A stretch of 33,488 bases of DNA from Reclinomonas americana ATCC 50394. Taxonomy: Eukaryota; Jakobida; Jakobea; Jakobida. The notes beneath the pieces were generated by a model. That model was not told where the DNA came from, made no database searches, and saw only the letters and a list, made by a program, of their open reading frames with translations. Made by a program: the position numbers and the translations under genes. Location: NCBI GenBank assembly GCA_048213135.1, contig AFZH01020499.1, positions 1 to 33,488 on the forward strand, read 5' to 3'. This document shows positions 23,121 through 33,411 of the stretch, one piece after another; the first letter of the stretch is position 1; each line of letters opens with the position of its first letter.

Positions 23121-25826
23121 ATGAGTCTCTCCTCATACTCATCCATCTCCGACAGCAGCAGTGGCACACAATCAACCACCGTCTCCTCCATTCCCGCCAA
23201 CGCCATGGGCGCCAGTGCATACTCAGGTTTCCCTTCCTCTTCTCATCCTCCATTGTTTTTCGCGCGCGCTCTCACTCTCTGTGTTTCCCGCGCGCGCGCA
23301 AGACGCCACTGTGAACCTCTCCGATGCCACAGCACCTCCGCGTCACTCTTTCCTCTCAGGCGACTCGCCTCCATCGTACGCGCCTCTGGTCAATCCACTC
23401 ACCGGGCAAGTCATCAGTCCACTGACTGCGACCTCGGCCTCGTTCTCCACTCCTCCTCGGCCTTCCTCTCAACACCACCACCACCACCACCAGCAAAGAC
23501 CTTCAATGGACTCCACGAGTGATCACATGCTGAGCGAGGACGATGATGATGATGATGACGGCGAAGAGCAACAGCCTCCTGCGCAACTCGAGTACTCGAT
23601 TGACACATTGTCGCGAGTTGCGTCTCTTTCTTGTGTTGGTGAGTGGAATTATGTGTTAATGGGTGGATGTGGAGCAGGTGATCCCGGAGGAGTTCTCGTT
23701 TGATCAGCAGACGGCGCGGGAACAGCTGTTTTTGTTGCAGGAGAGGCGCATGGCGAGCTTGGAGGATATGGTGAGGGATCCGTCCAAGCTGGTGACGCCG
23801 CCGGAGGGGATGAGGGGGGAGAGAGTGGTGGTGAGTGGGGGAAGGGGGAGAAGGGGAAGGGGGAGGGGAAGGGGGAAAGGGAGTGGAGCTGCTGAAAGAC
23901 TGAGAGATAGATGCTCTGGGGGGTGAGTGCAGCAGCAGCAGAGGAGAAGGGGAGCAGCAGCAGAGCAGACAGGGAGGCTGTGTTGGATGAGGGGCGGAGG
24001 AATGACTGAGGAGAGGAAAGACTCTTGGGGAACAAAGAGAGACTCTTGAAGTCACGAGTGCAGCATAGGGGGACAGCGCCCAGTAAGGTTGCCATCGTGT
24101 TGACTTCACGCTGCCGCACAGCTATGGCGCGACTCAGATGCCGGTGCCTCGTCCAACGGCGAGGATCGAAGCGGCAGTGCTGGACGATCGGTGTCGCGGC
24201 AACGCGATGGCAGTGATTCAGGATCGGTGTGTGGCTGCCGATTGTTGTTTACTGTCGGCGACGACTGCAGTGCTGACGAGTATTTGTGTGCGTGCAGTTG
24301 TCATCGCGGAGCACTCTAGAGGCTGGCGTGCAGACAGACATTTCCGTGTCGCCGGTGGTGAGTCTGTCATTGTGAAACTCCACTGTTCCGCCGGCTGCTC
24401 TGACAATGTGCTCATTGCTGCAGGCGGTTGCTCCGCTGCCTCCCGCCGTCGGCTCTCCCTCTATGGCGTTCACACCGCCGGCCGATAATAGTCGTGCGCC
24501 GCCGTTCTCCGACCTGCCTAACTTGTCGCCCATTCGAAGGTGGGATGCGACTCTTGCATCGTGAATCGAGTGTGTCGCTGATCGTCTCTTGTTTATCGCC
24601 CGGGCAGCGACGGAAGCTCGCCAATTGTGCGTGTACGAACACCGATCTCATCCCCGTGGAATCGCCTGCCGCCTCGTAGTCCCGCACGATGTTGCGTACA
24701 AGAAGCAGTTGTGATGGCACTGCGCCGGCTCTTACGATGCATCTTCGTCACAGCTGCTTCTGTCTCGAAACAACTGCGGTTCCAGCTTCCCGACGATCAC
24801 TCACATACACCACGTTGCGTCCCCGCACCTCCCCACACTCTCCCCTCTGTGTGTGACCTGACTCGTGCGTGACTTGCAGCATCTCCAAATACGCCCTCGC
24901 CCGGACCAGCACTGGAGTACGGCGGCATGGACGATCGGTCACCTCCAAAGCCGTCGCTGAGCCCCGTGGGCGACCCTTTCGGTCTCTCGTCCATGCGTCA
25001 AGTGCAGCAACCGCAGCCGCCGCCGCCGTCACAGTCGCTCTCTGCTTCTGCTGCTCGTCAGTCCACCCTGTGTTCGTGGGACGTATCGTCTTTGCAGTCA
25101 ATGTCGGTGTCACACGTTCCGCAACCTGGTGTGGACTCGACTTCCATGCATCAGTCGCCTCCGCCACTGCCACCGCGACAGCAACAGCCGGCGCCCCCCG
25201 TACGCCAAACACAACCACCGCCACCGCATCATCATCATCATCATCATCACCAGCGTCGATCGAGTCGTGCCCCACCACCCGAAGCCGCGCATCTGTACCG
25301 CTCATTGTCGTCAGCAATGTCGGACGACTACACGGAGGAGCACTATGACGAGGTGATCATGCCTCTTCCCCTTTTCCTTCCCCTTCCCCCACCCCCTTCC
25401 CCCATGTCGCTCATCTGTCTCATGCAGGCCTCTCCCGCTCGAACCGGCTGGCCTCAATTCTCGGTCGATTCGTCGTCGTATGGCACGGCGGATTGGAGTC
25501 GTCGGTCGTCAACATCGGCCAACGGGACGTTCAACAATGGCGTTGCGCTGCAGTATGCCGCCTCTCCACAGAAGGCACATGCAGTGCCGCAGTCGGATTA
25601 CAGCTGGCACGAGCAGCAGCAGCGAAGGCACATGGCGGCGTTGGTGGCCGCGCAGCGCAAGGCTGAAGCTGCCATGGTGGCCCATCGCCGTCGGTTACTG
25701 CAAGCCGCCGAGGCTGCAGAGATTGCCAACGACCGCGATGCACTGACGCAACGGACGCCGCTCAGTCCGGCCGGGTACGCTTTCCTGCGCGACCGCTTGG
25801 TGAACAGTTTGAGGGGCAACTCATGA
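23121..25826 (+). CDS. Unknown Ser/Pro/Gln/His-rich low-complexity protein
   Basis: The model has nine exons: 23121-23226, 23303-23634, 23678-23830, 24122-24226, 24298-24357, 24424-24539, 24608-24675, 24880-25352 and 25428-25826. All frames close, giving 603 residues. I do not recognise a domain. The N-terminus is Ser-rich (MSLSSYSSISDSSSG). It is followed by a His run, an acidic DDDDDDD stretch and a short segment that looks ordered (VIPEEFSFDQQTAREQLFLL, then QERRMASLEDMVRD). The middle is Ser/Pro-rich with many SP motifs, which are possible proline-directed phosphorylation sites. A poly-Pro/Gln/His region comes next, and the end is a charged Ala-rich helix (AALVAAQRKAEAAMVAHRRR). A LysM-like start (EYSIDTLSRVASLSC) was considered but is too short to support. 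The intron 2 donor is taken as 23635 (frame-compatible), although a better consensus lies at 23639. It is probably a disordered regulatory or scaffold protein. Confidence 0.6.
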
Positions 25827-26359
25827 ATATAGTCGACAAATAATGATGGGGCTGGATAACAGCTGCAGAGTACACTTGAGATTGAGCAAAGGGGCGTGGG
25901 AGGGTCGGCGGCAGGCCACCGTGTGCACTCTCTTATTCGTGGTCGGCGGTCGAAACGCAGCCGGGTGAGGTCTGAATCATGCGCTTGCAGCACGACCACT
26001 GTGCATGAGAGATGGTGAGTAGGCGACAGCACAAGAGCGCACTGGAAGCAAGGAATACGACGCACTCGCTGCAGGGGAGGGAGTGAGTTGCAACGACAAA
26101 TGCATGAGAATGCAGTTTGGAAAAAAACGCAACATACTGCAGTCGGCATCCAACGAGACGGAACGCAAGAGGGGAAAGGGAAGTGAGTTAATGACCGAGG
26201 AACGCGGGCAAGCAACAGACGCACATTCTGCGATGAGGGCGAGCGATGAGTGGAAAGCGCAGATAAGGAAAGGATGAATGCAAGCGTGCACGATACCTTC
26301 CATTCGCCCGTGTGTCGCACGCACGCTGGATTGGAACGTTCCTGGCCACAGCGCGAGCA
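25827..26359. other. Convergent 3' intergenic region
   Basis: These 533 bp separate the stop codons of two convergent genes. Open frames run through the region on both strands, but none shows recognisable protein features or fits the splice models. Both 3' UTRs and polyadenylation sites are expected here. Confidence 0.4.
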
Positions 26360-27658
26360 CTACACGTCGCACACGCATCGCGATGTCAGCATGATACACC
26401 ATGTGTGCGAGATGGCCAGCGAGCGACAAACCGTGCCCGTCGCCGCGCTGCCTCCTGCTGCTGCCGACGATGCTGCAGATGATGACGAGGACGATGTTGC
26501 CACAGCGGTCACGGTCGGGGGTGCCACTGGCGGGAATGGCTGGTGCGGAGTCAAGAGGGGGGCGGGACTCACGGCCGGTCGTCCCTGATGTGCACACAAA
26601 CAAGCGCAGAATGTCAACCGCATGTGGAAAAGGAAAACAGTCGCACTAGTCTCTTTTGGCACACTCACCAACAACAGTCTCTCCAGCTGATCGGCGGCGC
26701 CGGTCGGCGGCTCAGCCACCTTTTCGGGGTTGAGAGTGACGGTCAATTGGCTGTCGTCGAGAGTGAGGATCATCGGAGCCTGCAGCACTCCATGAGCGAC
26801 CCATGAGTGCACGATGTTGACGATGGCAGACGCAACTTCGGCCTCCAAATCAGGCTGCACGCAGATCGGTCGGTCGCCAAGTCGGCCCTGGAATCGCGGC
26901 ACCGACAGCACGCGGCAAATGCTGTGGGATAGTCAGCACTAGGTCTGGGTTGCCCTCTTTCTCCTCACTCCACGCAACTCGGCGACGACGCGATGCACAG
27001 TCGGATACAAAATGTCGCCGAGGTGAGGCACGAGAGAGGCCGGCGACAGTGTGGCAAATGACACCGTGTCGACGACCAGCTGGCCACCAATGCCGGCCGC
27101 CTGCATCTCTTGCCGTGCACGCACCAGACTGGACACGTGAGCGGCCAGCGACGGACGCGCCAGCACCAAATGCTCCTTGTCGCCCTGAATCAGCTGGCTG
27201 GCCGGTCCGCGACCAATGTCGTCGCGCAGACTGTTAATGGCGTCGGCCTGCATGATGGAGAGGAATGAGTGGAGAGGCGGGGGGAGGTGAGAAAAGGGCA
27301 AGTGGGCGCACCCATTGTTGCGATTCGGCGGCGGTTCGACCTGCGGGGAACAAGAGAGCGCGGGTTGGTGAAAGAGGGGGGGAGGAGAGGGGACACACAC
27401 ACACACCATGCACGTAGTAGGTGCGATCGCCAGTGACCAGGTGCAGCACAAAGGCGCACCCCGGCAGAGTGTCGGACACCTGCGGTCCGTCGACTTGCAC
27501 GAGGTCGGTGACTGGGATGCTTCGGCGGGGTTTCGACTGGGGAGAGATGGGGAAGGGTTGGATGAGTGAAGGGGAAAGAAGGGAGAGGAGGAGGAGGAGG
27601 AGGAGAAGGAGGAGGAGGAGGAAAGGAGGAGGAGGAGGAGAAGAAGAAGAAGAAGAAG

Positions 27659-27693
<35 letters not shown>

Positions 27694-28312
27694 GGAGGAG
27701 GAGGAGGAGGAGGAGAGAGAGAGGAGGAGGAGAGGAGGAGGAGGAGGAGTAAGATGATGATGAAGAAGAATAAGGAGAAGAAGAAGAAGAAGAAGAAAAG
27801 AAGAAGAGGAAGAAGCAGACAAAGAGTGCAAGGAGGAGAAGAGAAACAACACTGAGAGGGAGAAGGAGGAGGGGAACGGGGAGAAGCAGTGGACATCAAA
27901 GACAGAGGGCGGACAAGGGCAGCATCTGAGGACTCAACATCCGACTCGCTCTTGAAGTACGACAGATGCGTCGCAGTCAGCACAAAGAAGCGCTCTTTCC
28001 ACGAGTGAACCACGCGACCTGTGTGAGCGAGAGGGAGAGTGAGAAGAAATAAGGGAGAAATGCAATAATTAGTCACTGTGAGTGAGTGAGTGAGTGAGTG
28101 AGTGAGTGGGTGCGTGTGTGAGGGAAGTGAGAGCGTGGCCGAGTGAGTGAGGGAAGGGAGACGAGGAGTGAGTTTGTGTGCGTGAGTGAATGAGCGAGTG
28201 AATGTGAGTGTGAATCACTTATTGAAGCACTGTGTTCCATACCTCGTTTGGTGAGGTTTCCACTCTTGATGGGCTCTTGTTTGCCCTTGAGCGCGCTTCC
28301 CTGTGAGCCCAT
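26360..28312 (-). CDS. PH-domain protein with unknown C-terminal region
   Basis: The model has seven exons: 28312-28243, 28018-27939, 27536-27407, 27340-27312, 27247-26979, 26921-26669 and 26584-26360. The total is 351 residues and the frame closes. Residues about 14-114 form a typical pleckstrin-homology domain: PIKSGNLTKRG, then RVVHSWKERFFVLTATHLSY, FKSESD, IPVTDLVQV, CAFVLHLVTGDRTYYVHG, and the closing helix AAESQQWADAIN with the invariant Trp. PH domains bind phosphoinositides or proteins at membranes. The next 160 or so residues are helical and unrecognised, and the last 75 are Pro/Ser/Ala-rich. One exon is only 29 nt. Intron 2 (402 nt) is a GGA/GAA/AAC microsatellite. The start at 28312 (MGSQGSALKGK) is the nearest in-frame ATG to the PH domain; an upstream exon cannot be excluded. 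The gene is divergent to the actin-related gene. Confidence 0.78.
27537..27938 (-). repeat. GGA/GAA/AAC microsatellite intron in the PH-domain gene
   Basis: The plus strand shows (GGA)n from about 27580, (GAA)n near 27643-27660, an (AAC)n run of about 10 units at 27661-27691, then more GGA and GAA runs to about 27845. The transcribed sense strand is therefore pyrimidine-rich. Open frames across it give poly-Ser, poly-Leu, poly-Glu or poly-Asn and are artefacts. Confidence 0.85.
28019..28242 (-). repeat. GTGA tetranucleotide repeats in the first intron of the PH-domain gene
   Basis: The 224-nt intron contains about eight GTGA/GAGT units at 28078-28108 (plus strand) and further degenerate copies to about 28205. 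It lies between exons coding for the first PH beta strands. Confidence 0.75.
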
Positions 28313-28904
28313 TCCTTCGACTCGTTGCCTTTTCGGTCCTTTTCCGCACAACAAAAAACACAAGACAATGCATTGGTCCCACAATCCTTTTAGTATTTAT
28401 GCAGCACTGATGCTGCGCAACCGCCCACCAGCAAGTCCTCTGGTGAGAAGAAAAGAAGAAGAAGAAAAAATAGGAAAAAACATGCAGCTGCCCATCGTCG
28501 ACGTCGTCGACGTCGACGAAACAAAACACTTCATTCACCACATTCCAAGAATGTGACAAACGCCCACAAATCCCTTGCCGACAATGACCAAGGCACAAAC
28601 TACCATTTTCTTCTCCAAACAGTCATCTTCCCTTTCAGGAGGCAAAGCCAAGCAATCAAGTGCTGCAGCTGGCTGGTGAATACAAATAAAATGCATGTTG
28701 TGTGTCCTTCGTTTAAAAGTTGCCGACTCACATTCAGTGGCGTTCCTACAAGGGATGTACGAGTAAACTCTCGTAATGCCTGTCCTCCATGTGCGCGCGC
28801 TGCGCTCAAATGACGTCGACGTCGCGATATCGATCGCGGCAATATCGACGTCTCGTCCACATGGCTGCATTCTCCCTTGACCCTTGACCCTTGACCCTTA
28901 AGCC
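28313..28904. promoter_or_regulatory. Divergent intergenic region (PH gene / actin-related gene)
   Basis: These 592 bp lie between two divergent start codons. There are two clusters of overlapping GTCGAC/GACGTC/GATATC palindromes, at 28497-28518 and 28811-28851. The second contains the same 15-mer seen at 2759-2773. A GAA/AAA-rich patch lies at 28446-28480. No convincing exon was found. Confidence 0.45.
28874..28900. repeat. Heptanucleotide tandem repeat (cccttga)n just upstream of an ATG
   Basis: Three exact copies of cccttga and a partial fourth end five bases before the start codon at 28905. They would lie in the 5' UTR or core promoter of the actin-related gene. Confidence 0.85.
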
Positions 28905-30429
28905 ATGAATACTTCTTTTCCGCCGCCACGCGTGCGGAAGTTGCATTCTATGCAACTGATCGTGCTTGTGCGCAAACAGGGCCGCTGTCATCGCGAATGG
29001 CCGCTGTTGTACGCTACCGAAACGCTGCTTAACCAGGTTGGTTTGCGCACATGAGCAGTTTTGATTTGTTGTGGATTGTGATCGTGGTACGCAGTGCCAT
29101 CCGTCAACTGTGGACTGGTTTGGTCTGTATCGCAATCAGGTGAACGGGGATCGTTGCCATACACGTAGTTCTTGTATGATGATGGCATTCACATGACAAC
29201 TGCACGCAGTACGTTGTGCGCAACGGCCGCTTGCCGTTTATGGTCTTCGACATTGGCGGCGACACGACCAAGGGAGCGACCATTTTGCTACACAAGAAGG
29301 TGGTGCGCACGCACAAAATTCGCTCGGTCGTTGCTCAGGTACCAATTTGTGTTCGACGATCGTTCTTTGCTGCTTTTCTCCCTGGCTCTCTGAGATCTGT
29401 GGTGCGTTGAATCAATATAGGTTCCGGGCATCTTCGATCTGCACATGCGGCGGGGACCGTTTGACCGCAGTCTGGTTGGCGATGCTGCCCTTGAGATCCA
29501 CAGTGGGTATGCGACACCAGTGTCGATCAACGGTGCGCGCGTCATCACACATGATCAGTGCGCAAGCATGTTGATGTTGCTCATCGTTTAACGCAGCTCA
29601 AGTCAACATGGCGATCCTGCCGGAGCTGCTCGCTCACTTCTTGTTTGCTTCGTTGGTCCGAAAGCGCAGCGCTCGGCGCTCGACACTGCAGCCACTTATC
29701 TTCGCCGTGCCTGCTGTTGGCTGGTCGGCACACTTCCAGGCGGCTTTTGTCACACATATTCGTGCGATCACGAACCGTGCCATGATCCTCGTCCCCGCCC
29801 CTGTCTTGTCAACGATTCATATGGGCCTCACGGACTCTGTGGTATGCTCTGTCGGACATCACATGGCAACAGTTGCGTGTGTCGTCGACGGTGTCTTGGC
29901 CGGTCAGCCAAGAGCGGTGCGCGAGGCGGAGTGTGCAACTGCAAGGGAAATGGCGCAGGCGACTGCTCTGATTGTCTCCTCTGTCCCACCCTCTGTGAAG
30001 CATGTCGTGCTGACAGGTGGTCGCACGGCACCTGCCGAGTTCCGCACAGAATTCGAGCGTGAGCTATTCTCGTATGAGGGTTTGAGCTCGAGACTCAAGC
30101 TCGTGTGCCCGGAAGACCCGACACTAGATGTTGTTCTGGGCGGTGTGGGGATGTCGGAGAGTGTGCGCGCTTCTGGCGCTGCCAGCACTCACTATCGTCC
30201 CACCACTGGAGAGGTTTGGCTCAAGGAACCTGTCAACTCGCACTCTTTCTACGCCGCTGTGTTTAGGTTGCGTTTGGCAGTGGTGGTGGTGGTGGAGACT
30301 ATGCTGCTGCTGCTGCCAGTCATACTCATGGAATCGCTCAGGAGTTATTGGATGTACCACGAGTATGCGGAGCCAGAGGGCGAGCTTTCAGAGCGACAGC
30401 TGGCAAGCGTGGCCGCCAAGCTTCTCTAA
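28905..30429 (+). CDS. Divergent actin-related protein (actin-fold ATPase family)
   Basis: The model has five exons: 28905-29036, 29095-29139, 29210-29338, 29421-29532 and 29597-30429. The total is 416 residues and the frame closes. Several actin landmarks appear in order. VFDIGGDTTKGA sits where the phosphate-1 loop would be, with the Lys kept. DRSLVGDAALEIHS matches the actin VGDEA region. LQPLIFAVPAVG and VLSTIHMGLTDSVVCSVGHH follow, the latter where phosphate-2 would be but without the DSGDG motif. VVLTGGRTAPAEFRTEF is adenosine-loop-like and precedes LDVVLGGVGMSES, which matches the actin IGGSILASL region. Actin-related proteins act in the cytoskeleton or in chromatin-remodelling complexes; which applies is not visible. 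The altered phosphate-2 loop suggests weak or lost ATP hydrolysis. The last 60 or so residues are uncertain, because the same DNA is also open in another frame. Confidence 0.65.
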
Positions 30430-30855
30430 CACCAACTCCATTGTTGTTGAATGAATGTTTTGTGCTTTCCTTCGGTCTCCTGTCCTCTGACAGGCGCTCT
30501 TGAACCAGTACCGCAGCGTGAACTTCCGTTTGTGACCGACCGTACAATGCGACTGGCAGTCCGCTGGCGACGGTGACATCTAGTGCATGGTAATCATCAT
30601 GCAGCAGCTGTGTTGCCGTATTCAACCAACTTTTTCACCCTTGCATCCATGACCCTTGATCTCGGCCAATGGGGAGGTTCGAGCTGCTCAACAACCCCCG
30701 CTCTGCACTTCCTGCAAAAGGGGCTGTGGCTTCTCTCTTCCATCTCACAATGCAGCATGTTGAATGAGATTGGTGTCCAACTGTAAACCTTTTCTCCTTC
30801 ACGTTCATTTTTTCTTGATCCCGCCCGCACCATCAGCGGCTCTTCTGCGCTCCTC
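30430..30855. other. Convergent 3' intergenic region (actin-related gene / RPB1)
   Basis: These 426 bp lie between two convergent stop codons. Apart from one short minus-strand frame listed separately, I see no supported gene. The 3' UTRs of both neighbours are expected here. Confidence 0.4.
30597..30758 (-). CDS. Possible small ORF of unknown function
   Basis: A 53-residue frame runs from the ATG at 30758 to a stop at 30597. It contains FCRKCRAGVVEQLEPPHW and ARVKKLVEYGNTAA. The composition looks protein-like, with a single CxxC pair, but no family is recognised. It lies within the RPB1 downstream region on the same strand, so it may be only 3' UTR or intergenic sequence. Confidence 0.2.
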   Translation of the reverse strand: MLHCEMEERSHSPFCRKCRAGVVEQLEPPHWPRSRVMDARVKKLVEYGNTAAA

Positions 30856-32919
30856 TCACTCGTTGTTGGTGTTGGGTGAGTATGTTGGGGAAGATGGGGA
30901 GTAGGCCGGACTACGAAGAGCAATTCGATGAGCGACACGAAGCGAGAAGGAAGGGGGAGAAGAGTGCGTGCAAACCTCGACGGTGAGTACGCCGGGCTCG
31001 ACGGGCTGTAGCGAGGTGACGATGGCGAGTAGGCTGGACTCGACGGACTGTAGCGCGGCGATGACGGCCTGTGGAGAAGAGTTAGTCGACTGCGATAAGC
31101 GACGCGCGAATGCAATTTGTGTGAGTGCACGCAACGAGTATTGCGGACTCGACGGCGAGTATTGCGGGCTGCAAGGGAAAAGAGGCGTGTTAGCAACAAC
31201 CGAACACATGCCGTTCTCAGATACGGAGAAGAAGTCACTGCAAGATGAAGAGAGACAAAGCCACCCGCCCCTCTATTTCCCTCCCCACGTACTCACCTCG
31301 ACGGCGAGTACTGTGGTGACGCCGGCGAGTACTGCGGCGACGCTGGCGAGTACTGCGGTGAGGCTGGCGAGTACTGCGGCGAGGCCGGTGAATACTGGGG
31401 CGACGCCGGCGAGTATTGCGGAGACGAGGGTCCGTGGACCGGCGACGCGGGGGAATACTGAGGCGAGGCCGGACTGCGACCAATCACCATCGTAAGAGTG
31501 TGAGAGAGGGTTGATTTGAACAGGGTAAAGCAGCGCTTCAAACCTGTACTGTGGACTGGCCGGCGAGTACCGCGGCGACGACGGCGAGTAGCGCGGTGAT
31601 GCGGCACCACCGCCAGAGTGATACGGCGAGTACGCAGGACTGCCTGGCATGTAGCCCGGCGACGACGGCGCACTGCACAGAGAGTGAGTTGAGTGGATTC
31701 ACGAAAAAACAACCAGAATCACAGTCACGCACTGATTCGGTGACGACATGTACGGGCTGGAGGCTCCGGCTCCGTAGGGGCTCTGTGGGGCCGGCGAGAA
31801 CATGGGAGCGTACGGCGAACCGGCGCCGGGCGTGAACATGACATTGTACGGCGTGCCGCCCGGCGTCTCGGAGCCAATGTACGGAGTCACACCGCCCGGC
31901 GAGCGACCCGGCGTGCCCGGCGACATGGGGTAGTCGTACACATTCGAGCCCGACTCGCGCAGCATCATCTCCTCCGGCGGCAGCTCACCCTCGATGGCGT
32001 GGCGCATCTTGTCGAGGTCGAGCAGCAATTCGAAGGCACCCGTGCCTGCACGACAACAAAAATGTCAATTACCATGTCCCCATTTTCGCCCATTCCTTCA
32101 TCCTCTGCACTCACCAATCGGAGCCGTCTTGCCCAGCATGACATTGGCCGACACACCCTTCAGCAAATCCACCTCGGCATACGCGGCGGCCTTCATGAGA
32201 ATTTCCACACTCTCCTCGAATGTGGCCTTCATGAGGGGGCCAACGTTGCGCCGGTTGATTCCGTGACGCGTAATGGGCATGTAGCGGCCGGAGCTGGTCA
32301 TCGTGTCGCACAGCACGGCCAAGTGGCGGTAGTTGACGTAGAGACCGTAGTTGCTGAGCACAGAGCGAATCTCATTCAGCAGCGAACGGCGCGCCGCCTC
32401 AATGCCCAGCACCGTAAACATTTGCACAATGTCGTTGCAAATGGTGCGCTTGTGATCCACCATGCGGTGGCTCATGACCTTGAGCATGTTGACGCCCTCC
32501 GTGTCCAGCACGAACTCCTTGTACTTTTGCTTGACGCCCTTGTCGTCAAACACCTCGCGGTCGGCCTTGCGCATAAACACCTTGCGAATGCCGTCAACGC
32601 CCTTGAGGTACAGGTTGTGGAGCAGGCGCGTTTCGATGCGCTTCAGCATCTTCAGAGTCGGGTCGCCCATCGAGCTCTCCATCTCATCCATGTCGGCACC
32701 GGCGCCCTTCTCCGCCGCACCCGTGTCGTTGATACGGATGCGGAGCACCTGATGGTCGTCGGCGCCCGGGTTCCTCGGGTACACAATGTTCAGCGCACTG
32801 CCCCATTCGTTGTTGATGCGCGTCGCCACCAAATCAATGTCCATGCCGCGGCCGTACAGCGTTTGGCCCTTGATGACCATGCGCAGCACCCATGGAGACA
32901 AGTTGGCCATTGATTCGTC
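30856..32919 (-). CDS. RPB1: RNA polymerase II largest subunit RPB1, C-terminal part with heptad CTD (5' part beyond window)
   Basis: Seven exons are visible: 32919-32115, 32045-31733, 31672-31544, 31473-31297, 31168-31136, 31068-30976 and 30910-30856. They give 534 residues in one frame. The first shows conserved RPB1 C-terminal blocks: [90 protein letters not shown] and [17 protein letters not shown] Pro/Gly-rich linker ([17 protein letters not shown]) leads into a CTD of about 19 YSPxSPx heptads, mostly YSPASPQ then YSPSSPR/A, ending TYSPNTNNE. One heptad is degenerate (VHGPSSP). The CTD is the phosphorylated platform for capping, splicing and 3' processing. Intron 1 in view runs right from 32920 as a long purine tract (plus strand); the catalytic core lies beyond the edge. 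Confidence 0.95.
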
Positions 32920-33335
32920 CTGGGTGGGGGGAGGAGAGGGGTTGGGGAAAGGGAGAGTGAGAGGGGGAGGGTGGGGAAAGGGAGAAAGGGGGAAGGTGGA
33001 GGGCGGGGAAAGGGAGAGTGAGGGGGGGGAGGGTGGGAGAAGAGAGAGAGGGAATGAGGGAGAAAGAGAGAGGGAAAGAGGGAGAGAGAGAGCGAGAGAG
33101 AGGGAAAGGGAGAGTGAGGGAGAGAGAGAGAGAGTAAGGGCAGAGAGAGAGGGGTAGAGAAGTAGTGAAATGGAGAAAGAGGTCAGAGAGAGCGCAGAGA
33201 AGACGAAAAGCAGAGGAGAAAGGCACGAATGTGAGAATGGGGACGGGAGGACAGTGCATGCACGGAGGAGTGAAAGCAGAAAATATTGAGAGCACATGCA
33301 CACAGAGCAAGACTGACGAGAGAAAAACAGAGGAG

Positions 33336-33393
<58 letters not shown>

Positions 33394-33411
33394 AGAAGAA
33401 GAACGGACGTA
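32920..33411 (-). repeat. Purine/pyrimidine microsatellite in an RPB1 intron
   Basis: From the acceptor at 32920 rightwards, the plus strand is almost pure G/A to about 33210, partly mixed, then an uninterrupted (GA)n of about 25 units at 33342-33391, then GAA. The sense strand is CT-rich. Open frames over it give only Leu/Ser or Arg/Glu strings. Confidence 0.85.

Noticed and set aside
23581-23720. LysM domain start (EYSIDTLSRVASLSC)
   Set aside because: Only the first half resembles LysM, the following exon does not complete the fold, and the junction is uncertain.
23414-24119. Minus-strand Ser/Pro/Leu open frames
   Set aside because: They are antisense to the spliced plus-strand gene and come from its low-complexity exons and introns.
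25977-26603. Minus-strand 208-codon open frame downstream of the PH gene
   Set aside because: It has no recognisable features and overlaps the last PH-gene exon in another frame.
27190-28076. Minus-strand open frames rich in poly-Ser and poly-Leu
   Set aside because: They read through the GGA/GAA/AAC intron; only the PH-domain pieces inside them are real exons.
30266-30420. Alternative Gly/Ala-rich reading frame at the end of the actin-related gene
   Set aside because: It would need an unseen frameshift or a very short intron. The continuous frame ending at 30429 is simpler, though not proven.
31297-31473. Regular short tandem repeats resembling a CRISPR-like or satellite array
   Set aside because: The 21-bp period is the YSPASPQ heptad codon repeat of the RPB1 CTD.
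31999-32913. 304-codon plus-strand open frame
   Set aside because: It is antisense to the strongly conserved RPB1 exon and shows no protein features of its own.
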